From: Fidelibacterota bacterium
GTDB taxonomy: Bacteria > Fidelibacterota > UBA2242
Assembly (NCBI GenBank): GCA_003527965.1
Contig: DPVY01000325.1
Coordinates: 1 to 5,612 of the forward strand
Reading direction: 5' to 3'
Length of the DNA: 5,612 nucleotides
The notes under the pieces are model-generated. The model had not been told where the DNA came from. It ran no database searches and worked only from the letters and a program-made list of their open reading frames with translations. Below are positions 1-5,612 of this stretch, piece after piece; position 1 is the stretch's first letter, and each line of letters starts with the position of its first letter. The translations under genes were made by a program, and so were the position numbers.

Positions 1-2
1 TT

Positions 3-734
3 ATAAACACTGTTGCGCTACCGGCTTTATCAAAAGTTCAGTCGGATATGGACGAACTTAAACGATTATTTCTAAAAATGACGCGAATGACTTCTATTGT
101 AGCCCTGCCAATTTTCGGTATTATGTTTGGAATCACTCATGAACTTGTAACTCTGGTTTTTGGAGAAAAGTGGATTCCGGCAGTAAAACCGCTTCAAATT
201 ATCATTATTTTCGGAATTATTCGTTCCATATTCGCCCCAAGCGGTAGAATATTTCTTATTAAAAAAAAACCACAACTTATCTTTTATATAAACTTAATTC
301 AATTACCTCTGTTGATTGCAGGTGTCTGGATCGGAATTCACCAAGCAGAAATTGTTGGTGTTGCTATAGCCGTAGCGATTGTGCTGTCCATCGGCGGAAT
401 TATTATAATGCTAACTGTATCAAAATTATTGCAAATGTCCATTGCTGATTTTATTAAAGTCCTTATTCCCGGATTCCTCTGTTCTTCAATTTTCGTACTA
501 CTCGGCTGGATTTTTAAAAGATTCCTTTTTTCAATTGGAATATCTCAGGTTTTCATATTATTGGTTTACTGTACTTTTGCCGTAAGCGTTTATTGTTTAT
601 CGCTTTTGATAATTTACCCGGCGCTTTTTAAAGAGTCCCTTCAACTTTTTGCCGAAGTAGCAGGGTTAGATTGGCCTAAGACTAGAGAACAGTTAAATAA
701 TATTAAAACACGATTTTTTGATCGGACATTTTAA
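3..734 (+). CDS. Wzx/MOP-type polysaccharide flippase, C-terminal part (5' end outside window)
   Basis: An inner-membrane protein that would flip lipid-linked oligosaccharide repeat units from the cytoplasmic to the periplasmic face. The frame is open from base 3, and the 15 residues before the first in-window ATG (position 48) read INTVALPALSKVQSD. This matches the 'FP.LS..Q.D...L...Y' loop typical of the middle of WzxC/TuaB-like flippases, so that ATG is internal and the gene starts upstream. 243 residues are visible, about half of the usual 430-500. About six hydrophobic segments can be picked out near visible residues 29-53, 60-85, 92-112, 117-143, 147-171 and 179-208, separated by short basic loops and ending in a polar tail. 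The segment FGEKWIPAVKPLQ is the conserved 'G..W..A...L..L' loop of the family. The stop overlaps the next gene's start by one base. The family is well supported; the exported substrate cannot be told. Confidence 0.9.
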   Translation: MNTVALPALSKVQSDMDELKRLFLKMTRMTSIVALPIFGIMFGITHELVTLVFGEKWIPAVKPLQIIIIFGIIRSIFAPSGRIFLIKKKPQLIFYINLIQLPLLIAGVWIGIHQAEIVGVAIAVAIVLSIGGIIIMLTVSKLLQMSIADFIKVLIPGFLCSSIFVLLGWIFKRFLFSIGISQVFILLVYCTFAVSVYCLSLLIIYPALFKESLQLFAEVAGLDWPKTREQLNNIKTRFFDRTF

Positions 735-736
735 TG
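733..736 (+). other. TAATG stop/start overlap coupling flippase and glycosyltransferase
   Basis: The flippase stop codon TAA (732-734) shares its last A with the ATG (734-736) of the next gene. Only a weak Shine-Dalgarno-like GGA (724-726, 7 bases before the ATG) is present. Start of the downstream gene therefore probably depends on translational coupling, and the two genes belong to one transcript. Confidence 0.75.
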
Positions 737-1930
737 AATATTTTGTATCTTTGCGGCAGCTATGGATTAGATTTAGACAAAATGTTAGGGCCGAAAATAC
801 ATGTGCAGGCTATTTTGAGGGGTCTGACAAATGCTGGACACAAGGTCACTTTACTCGCTGTACAGAAAACAGATATACTTAACGATTACAGTGAATTTGA
901 GCATTATGTTATTAAACATAAATACATACGTCTCTTTTTACATAAAATAATATCTTATACAGGTTTTTTAGATAGTATCCGAGTTTTTTGGAAAATCTTT
1001 CTACTAAATCGCAACACTAAGATTGACATAATCCATGAAAGATATACCGGACTTTCATGGGGAGGAATAATTTCTTCAAAACTCTTAGGAATTCCGCTGG
1101 TTGTACAGATGGTAGGTCCCGGAATTGAAGAAAAAAAGATACAGGGAAATCCTGTAGATGGAATTAGAAAATGGATATTAATTCAACATCAAAAAGTACT
1201 TTTAAAGAGCCAAAGTGCGTTAATATTGGTAAGCAAAAAAATTGTAGATTTTGTCTATACAAACCGGGGGTGGAAAATACCAAAATACTACGTGATCCCC
1301 AACGGCGCCAACGAAAAAACTAACGCCGATATAAGCCGAGCAAATGACATTAAATCACGTTTTAATACTTGGGGCTATAAGGTGTTCATTTATACAGGAA
1401 GCCTTTATAAGTGGTATGAAGTGATTAATATAGTTAAGGCATTCAGGATTGTACTAAAAAAAATCCCGAATATAAAACTAATAATGATTGGAAATGGTGA
1501 TGCAATTAATGAAATCAAAACTTATATATCAAAGTACAACTTAGAGAATAATATTATTATAATTTCTGCAATCCCCCACAATGAAATCTCCAATTATATA
1601 TTAATGTCGGATATATGTTTAGTTTACTTTCCGGAAATTTTAAATTATACAGGGAATACAACTAAAATTTTCGAATACATGGCAATTGGTAAACCAATTA
1701 TTTCAACTCCTAATATGAATGACATAATTCAGCATGGTATTAATGGTCTTTTTTCACAATCCTATTCACCAAAGGATTATGCAAATCTAATGGAAAGCGC
1801 AATAATTAATTATGAAAAGGTAAAAGAAATTGGCCTTAATGCCAAACAAGATTTTTTAAACAAATATACCTGGAATATTTATATTTCAACTTTAGTCAGA
1901 ATATACAAGAATATTTTAGAGAATAAGTGA
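734..1930 (+). CDS. GT4-type glycosyltransferase (GT-B fold)
   Basis: A predicted cytoplasmic or membrane-associated retaining glycosyltransferase of 398 residues, a normal family length, that would transfer a sugar from a nucleotide donor to a growing lipid-linked glycan. The N-terminal acceptor domain starts with MNILYLCG and has the 'GPKIHVQAILRGL...GHKVTLL' pattern (residues 19-41) of GT4 enzymes. It continues with IIHERYTG (99-106) and the PLVVQMVGPG strand (121-130). The linker VIPNGAN (187-193) leads to the C-terminal donor domain: FIYTGSLYKW (218-227), KLIMIGNGD (248-256) and KIFEYMAIGKPII (311-323). Two canonical donor-site features are changed. The Arg and Lys of 'GR(L)xxxKG' are Ser223 and Tyr228, and the first Glu of the EX7E motif is Thr306, with Glu314 kept. 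Related 'YTGSL..W' and 'SPLK-FEYMA' enzymes also lack some of these, so it may still be active. The donor and acceptor are unknown. Part of the gene is very AT-rich. Confidence 0.88.
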   Translation: MNILYLCGSYGLDLDKMLGPKIHVQAILRGLTNAGHKVTLLAVQKTDILNDYSEFEHYVIKHKYIRLFLHKIISYTGFLDSIRVFWKIFLLNRNTKIDIIHERYTGLSWGGIISSKLLGIPLVVQMVGPGIEEKKIQGNPVDGIRKWILIQHQKVLLKSQSALILVSKKIVDFVYTNRGWKIPKYYVIPNGANEKTNADISRANDIKSRFNTWGYKVFIYTGSLYKWYEVINIVKAFRIVLKKIPNIKLIMIGNGDAINEIKTYISKYNLENNIIIISAIPHNEISNYILMSDICLVYFPEILNYTGNTTKIFEYMAIGKPIISTPNMNDIIQHGINGLFSQSYSPKDYANLMESAIINYEKVKEIGLNAKQDFLNKYTWNIYISTLVRIYKNILENK

Positions 1931-1935
1931 TAAAT

Positions 1936-1939
1936 AGGA
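1936..1939 (+). promoter_or_regulatory. Shine-Dalgarno AGGA for the methyltransferase
   Basis: AGGA lies 7 bases before the ATG at 1947, in the 16-base gap after the glycosyltransferase stop. It is the clearest ribosome binding site in the window and supports 1947 as the methyltransferase start. Confidence 0.6.
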
Positions 1940-1946
1940 TATATCC

Positions 1947-2615
1947 ATGAAGAAAATTTTTAATAGGACTTTTATTACTCAGAAGAGGAAACCATTTTTT
2001 CTTCTCGCAAATAGATACTTAAATAAGGAAAGTGTAATATTAGATATCGGAGCCGGAAATGGAGATTTTGCAAAAGCACTTGAAAGAAATGACATATTCA
2101 TGGTTGATGGGAATCCAGAAACCGTGAATAAATATAAAGCTACTTATAAAAATTATTGCCATAGCATTTTACCTGATTTACCTTTCAAAGAAAAATATTT
2201 TGATATGATTCATTGTAGTCACGTTATCGAACACCTCTACCCAAATGAATTATATAATTTACTAAAAGAAATTAATCGATGTCTAAAAAATAACGGTTTG
2301 TTAATTATTAGTACACCTACCTACTGGCGAGGATTTTACGACGATTTGTCACATGTCAGACCTTATAATCCTACTGTAATAATAAGATACTTAACGACCA
2401 ATTCCGATACACCTAGCAGAAAACCAATTTCAAATAAGTACCGGATTGTCCAAATAGTTTATCGCTATTTTGAAGTACCAATAGAAAACAATTATTTCAA
2501 TAAACATTCTGATGCTGTCACCCAAATTTATTATTTTATCAAAAGAATTACTTATTTTCTTGGATTCCGAAAACTGGAAAAATCCGGTTATACAATTATT
2601 TTACAGAAAGAGTAA
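1947..2615 (+). CDS. Class I SAM-dependent methyltransferase (Methyltransf_11 type)
   Basis: A predicted soluble methyltransferase of 222 residues using S-adenosylmethionine. The Rossmann motif I is VILDIGAGNGDF (residues 30-41). The acidic residue ending strand 2, expected to hold the ribose hydroxyls, is Asp54 in FMVDGNP (51-57). The post-motif HCSHVIEHL (89-97) is the usual 'h.hVlEHl' signature of this family. The segment LLIISTPTY (118-126) is the strand 5 region, followed by DDLSHVRPYNP (132-142), a His-Arg-Pro pattern common in methyltransferases from polysaccharide loci. The C-terminal third (about 150-222) shows no motif I recognise and may give acceptor specificity. Its place between a glycosyltransferase and an amidotransferase suggests O- or N-methylation of a sugar or of the growing chain, but this is inference; the acceptor is not visible. 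No signal peptide or membrane segment is seen. Confidence 0.88.
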   Translation: MKKIFNRTFITQKRKPFFLLANRYLNKESVILDIGAGNGDFAKALERNDIFMVDGNPETVNKYKATYKNYCHSILPDLPFKEKYFDMIHCSHVIEHLYPNELYNLLKEINRCLKNNGLLIISTPTYWRGFYDDLSHVRPYNPTVIIRYLTTNSDTPSRKPISNKYRIVQIVYRYFEVPIENNYFNKHSDAVTQIYYFIKRITYFLGFRKLEKSGYTIILQKE

Positions 2616-2624
2616 CTATTAATC

Positions 2625-4556
2625 ATGTGCGGTATCTGCGGAATTTTTCATAAAGGAAAACTTGAAATAAGTCCTGAGAAAATCATCAGGATGCGCGATT
2701 ACATGGTTGAAAGAGGGCCGGACACCGCCGGCTACCGGATTTTGCCGAATATCGCATTGGGACATCGACGTTTAAAAATAATCGACCTCTCCGAAAGAGG
2801 TGATCAGCCGATGTCAAATGAAACCGGGAGTATCTGGATTGTCTATAACGGAGAGATTTATAATTTCAACATCCTGAGGGAAGAACTTATCCGCTGCGGA
2901 CATCAATTTAAATCCAAAACAGACACCGAGGTTATTATCCACGGATATGAACAGTGGGGATTAAATGTTTTTAAGAAAATTTTAGGGATGTTTGCCATTG
3001 CAATTTATGATTCTCAAAAAGAACAGTTAATTTTAGCCAGAGACCGGGTAGGGAAAAAACCTCTGTTTTATGCTGTTGATTCAAATATTGTCTATTTCGC
3101 TTCTGATATTAAATCAATTTATTATACTTTCCCCCGGAATTTAGAAATCGATATAAATGCTCTGGATTGCTATCTGCATCATATCGCGGTTCCCGAGCAG
3201 CATTCAATTTATAAAGGCATAAAAAAGATCTACCCGGGAACATATACCGTATTTACAATGGACTCTCAGGTGGTCCATACTTACTGGGAATGGGATTATT
3301 CTCAAAAAACAGATTCTTCGGAAGAAGAGATATTACAAACATCTGAAAAATATATTATTGATGCAATCTTGAAGAGGACTATCAGTGACGTTCCCATTGG
3401 CGTCATGCTCAGTGGGGGCGTTGATTCAAGTATTATAACCGCAATTTTAAGTCAAAACTCCTCGGAGAAAATAAAAACCTTTACAATCGGGTTTAAAGAT
3501 TATCCCAGAGATGATATTATATATGCCAGAGAAGTTGCCAAATTCTATTCAACGGATCATACTGAAATTATTCTCGATTATGACGTCTCGAAATATCTAA
3601 TTGACCTAATCTGGTTTTACGGAGAGCCTTTTGCTGATTCTTCTGCACTTCCAACCTATTATGTATCAAAAGCGGCAAAAGATCACATTACGGTTATGCT
3701 CACCGGGGATGGCGGAGATGAAGCCTTTGGGGGCTATGGACGTACTATCAGCGCCCTGAATGCAGAAATATTCTCCAAATGGTTGCCCAAATTTCTGCAC
3801 CCGGCAAGTAAAAATATCCTGGAACACTTTAATGTAAATCCGGAATCATCCTCTCTTTCCGGCAAAATGTTGTACTATATTAACTATTTAGAAGGATTCC
3901 CCAATAAAAGTTTTTACAATACCATGGGTTTTCATAAATACAGATCACAAATTTGGAGTCCACATATTTTACAACAATTAAAAAATCATAATCCGCTTCA
4001 TCCTTTTATTGAAAATTTCAAAAAAGTCAAAAACCTGAATCCCATTGACCAGGTTTTATTTGTCGACGGCAGAACAAGACTAATGTATGATTATCTCGTA
4101 AAAGTTGACCGGGCTACAATGGCAAATTCGGTGGAAGCCCGATCTCCATTTTTAGATACGGAATTGCTTGATTATTCGGCAACAATCCCGCCCCTGATCA
4201 AATTCAATAAGAGAAAAACGAAATATCTATTAAAAAAAATAGGGGAGAAATATCTCCCTAAAAAACTGTTATACAGAGAAAAGCAAGGCTTTGGGGTTCC
4301 GGTTGACCGGTGGATTAAAAAGGATATCGCAGATACTTTTGAAAAAGTACTATTTAATAAGTGGTCTCAAGAGCGTGGGTATTTCAATGTCAATTTTATT
4401 CAACAGATGTGGAATGAACATAAACTGGATATAATAAACCACAAACACAGGCTCTGGTCACTTTTCTGGTTTGAGCTGTGGCATCTGATGTTTATCGATA
4501 AAGTAATTAGCAAGGATACACCTTTTTCGGAAATAAAAAATATTCTGAATAAATGA
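2625..4556 (+). CDS. asnB: Glutamine-hydrolysing asparagine synthetase-like amidotransferase
   Basis: A two-domain enzyme of 643 residues. Family chemistry: an N-terminal class II glutaminase releases ammonia from glutamine, and the C-terminal synthetase adenylates a carboxylate with ATP and amidates it. The start is fixed by MCGICGIF, because Met removal exposes the catalytic Cys2. Glutaminase motifs: RGPDTAGY (30-37), HRRL with Arg49, YNGEIYN (74-80), Asp100 and GMFAIAIYD (121-129). Synthetase motifs: the ATP PP-loop SGGVDSS (263-269), GEPFADSSALPTY (333-345), GDGGDEAFGGYGR (361-373), VDRATMANSVEARSPFLD (494-511) and REKQGFGVPVDRW (551-563). All expected motifs are present, so it is probably active. 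It is about 90 residues longer than E. coli AsnB (554), like the 610-650-residue branch often found in polysaccharide and exosortase loci. Here it could make a uronamide on a sugar rather than free asparagine (inference). The start lies 9 bases after the methyltransferase stop with only a weak purine tract (2606-2612) upstream. It overlaps the next gene by 4 bases. Confidence 0.93.
   Translation: MCGICGIFHKGKLEISPEKIIRMRDYMVERGPDTAGYRILPNIALGHRRLKIIDLSERGDQPMSNETGSIWIVYNGEIYNFNILREELIRCGHQFKSKTDTEVIIHGYEQWGLNVFKKILGMFAIAIYDSQKEQLILARDRVGKKPLFYAVDSNIVYFASDIKSIYYTFPRNLEIDINALDCYLHHIAVPEQHSIYKGIKKIYPGTYTVFTMDSQVVHTYWEWDYSQKTDSSEEEILQTSEKYIIDAILKRTISDVPIGVMLSGGVDSSIITAILSQNSSEKIKTFTIGFKDYPRDDIIYAREVAKFYSTDHTEIILDYDVSKYLIDLIWFYGEPFADSSALPTYYVSKAAKDHITVMLTGDGGDEAFGGYGRTISALNAEIFSKWLPKFLHPASKNILEHFNVNPESSSLSGKMLYYINYLEGFPNKSFYNTMGFHKYRSQIWSPHILQQLKNHNPLHPFIENFKKVKNLNPIDQVLFVDGRTRLMYDYLVKVDRATMANSVEARSPFLDTELLDYSATIPPLIKFNKRKTKYLLKKIGEKYLPKKLLYREKQGFGVPVDRWIKKDIADTFEKVLFNKWSQERGYFNVNFIQQMWNEHKLDIINHKHRLWSLFWFELWHLMFIDKVISKDTPFSEIKNILNK
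4553..4556 (+). other. ATGA stop/start overlap coupling asnB and the second glycosyltransferase
   Basis: The ATG of the downstream gene (4553-4555) overlaps the TGA stop of asnB (4554-4556). No convincing Shine-Dalgarno sequence precedes it; the upstream region is an A/T-rich tract. Re-initiation by ribosomes ending asnB is the simplest reading, so the two proteins are probably made together. Confidence 0.75.
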
Positions 4557-5612
4557 AAAAAATAAACGTATTACATATTATCGGCGGTTTGAACGTCGGC
4601 GGCGCTGAAAAATCACTATATCTCTTATTAAAGCATATAAACAGAAAACAATTTAATCCTGTTGTTGTTACAATGTTCTCAGATGCAAAAAAAGATTTTT
4701 TCTATCAGGACTTTGTTGAATTAAAAATTCCAGTATATTCCCTTAACCTCAAATCATGGCGTGATATTGAAACCTTTCGACAATTCAGACAGATAATAAA
4801 AAAACACAGAATAGATATTTCGCACTATCACTATGGGTTGTTGGAATTTTACGGCACTCTGTTTTCAAAACTGGCTGGTGTAAAAAAATGCATCTACACC
4901 AAACACAATATCAGACAAAAAACAGGACTGGTTTTTAAAATTCAACGAATTGTTTTAAACAAATTACTCGTATCTAAAATTTGTTCAATATCTGATTCTG
5001 TATCCGACTATATAACTAAGTATGAATTCGCCAGCCGGAATAAAATCGCCCTTGTTTATAATCCGATAAATATCCCGGATGTCAACAATATCGATAAGAA
5101 TATATTGAAAAACCGGTTTAATATCCCGTCAGATAGATTTATTATTGGAAATACCAATAGATATGATTTATGTAAAGGATTTGATATTTTTTACTCAGTT
5201 GTCCGTACATTATTAAAAAACGGACAGAGCATCTATGCTTTGGTAATGGGTTCCGGAGATGACAAAAGAATTCAAGAAAAATTAATTGAAAAATATGATT
5301 TGTCAGATTTCGTTACAATTATCCCGTTTCAGAAAAACATGGATAAAATTTATCCGATACTTGACTATTTTGTTATTACCTCAAAACACACCGAAGGATT
5401 TGGAATGGCGATGGTAGAAGCTTTAGCCTGGGGAATTCCTGTCGTTGGTCTAAATATTGGTTGTATCCCGGAAATAATCCGGAATAACAAGACCGGATTA
5501 GTGCCATTTCCATTAGAAAAGCAGTTGAAGTTGGAAAGCAATCAGGAAATACCTGCGGCGAAATATCTCGCAAATGCAATATCATCCTTAATTCGTGATC
5601 ACAAGAAATATT
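4553..5612 (+). CDS. GT4 family glycosyltransferase, 3' end outside window
   Basis: A predicted retaining GT-B glycosyltransferase. The frame is open from ATG 4553 to the window edge with no stop, giving 353 residues, which is most of the 370-400 usual for the family. The N-terminus MKKINVLHIIGGLNVGGAEK (1-20) is the classic GT4 opening with the 'GGAE' glycine-rich loop. HYHYG (91-95) and YTKHNI (115-120) follow in the acceptor domain. VYNPINIP (168-175) is the interdomain linker. In the donor domain, Arg203 and Lys208 of NRYDLCKGFD (202-211) match the diphosphate-binding 'R-x4-KG' pair, ALVMGSGDD (229-237) matches the usual strand, and EGFGMAMVE (281-289) is an intact EX7E motif followed by ALAWGIPVV (290-298). 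All donor-site residues are present, so an active enzyme is expected. Its sugar and acceptor cannot be read from sequence. It starts inside the asnB stop, and some 20-40 C-terminal residues are probably missing. Confidence 0.92.
   Translation, partial: MKKINVLHIIGGLNVGGAEKSLYLLLKHINRKQFNPVVVTMFSDAKKDFFYQDFVELKIPVYSLNLKSWRDIETFRQFRQIIKKHRIDISHYHYGLLEFYGTLFSKLAGVKKCIYTKHNIRQKTGLVFKIQRIVLNKLLVSKICSISDSVSDYITKYEFASRNKIALVYNPINIPDVNNIDKNILKNRFNIPSDRFIIGNTNRYDLCKGFDIFYSVVRTLLKNGQSIYALVMGSGDDKRIQEKLIEKYDLSDFVTIIPFQKNMDKIYPILDYFVITSKHTEGFGMAMVEALAWGIPVVGLNIGCIPEIIRNNKTGLVPFPLEKQLKLESNQEIPAAKYLANAISSLIRDHKKY

Noticed and set aside
48..50. ATG at 48 as the start of the flippase
   Set aside because: The same frame is open upstream to the window edge and encodes family-typical residues, and the visible part is only the C-terminal half of the protein.
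72..275. Minus-strand reading frame of 67 codons
   Set aside because: It lies wholly opposite the flippase, has no recognisable motif or ribosome binding site, and its composition is what the reverse of a membrane-protein gene gives.
1928..1946. Short gap between glycosyltransferase and methyltransferase as a promoter or terminator
   Set aside because: The 16 bases hold only a Shine-Dalgarno sequence; there is no room for -35/-10 elements and no hairpin.
2785..2801. Perfect inverted repeat ACCTCT-CCGAA-AGAGGT
   Set aside because: It sits inside the asnB glutaminase domain, encodes family-typical residues (around IDLSERGDQP) and has no T run on either side, so it is not a terminator and probably chance.
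5376..5585. Minus-strand reading frame of 69 codons
   Set aside because: It is antisense to the strongly conserved EX7E region of the second glycosyltransferase and shows no family features of its own.

Overview
The window is an internal slice of a bacterial surface-polysaccharide (O-antigen, capsule or exopolysaccharide) biosynthesis locus. Five genes, all on the + strand, fill almost the whole 5.6 kb. Layout: (1) positions 3-734, the C-terminal half of a Wzx/MOP-type polysaccharide flippase, cut by the left edge; (2) 734-1930, a GT-B glycosyltransferase of the GT4 type; (3) 1947-2615, a class I SAM-dependent methyltransferase; (4) 2625-4556, a glutamine-hydrolysing asparagine synthetase-like amidotransferase (AsnB type) with all main catalytic motifs; (5) 4553 to the right edge, a second GT4 glycosyltransferase, cut by the window end.

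The genes are packed as one transcription unit. Genes 1/2 overlap by one base (TAATG), genes 4/5 overlap by four bases (ATGA), and the other gaps are only 16 and 9 bases. I see no internal promoter or terminator acting on the + strand, no RNA gene, no IS element, no CRISPR array and no gene-free stretch longer than about 20 bases. Promoter, polymerase, chain-length control and sugar-nucleotide genes must lie outside the window, if they are in this locus at all.

How the genes could work together (inference from families): the two glycosyltransferases add sugars to a lipid-linked repeat unit on the cytoplasmic face of the inner membrane, the AsnB-like enzyme and the methyltransferase decorate a sugar (for example uronamide formation and O- or N-methylation), and the flippase moves the finished unit across the membrane for Wzy-type polymerisation.

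The organism cannot be named from this sequence. The DNA is AT-rich (hand-counted samples give about 27-38% GC, lowest in the first glycosyltransferase), Shine-Dalgarno sequences are mostly weak, and the genetic code looks standard. A low-GC bacterium fits, possibly Gram-negative, but the phylum is a guess. I found no evidence of a previously undescribed system. The points most worth checking are the AsnB-like enzyme's substrate, the unusual donor-site residues of the first glycosyltransferase, and the drop in GC across genes 2 and 3.
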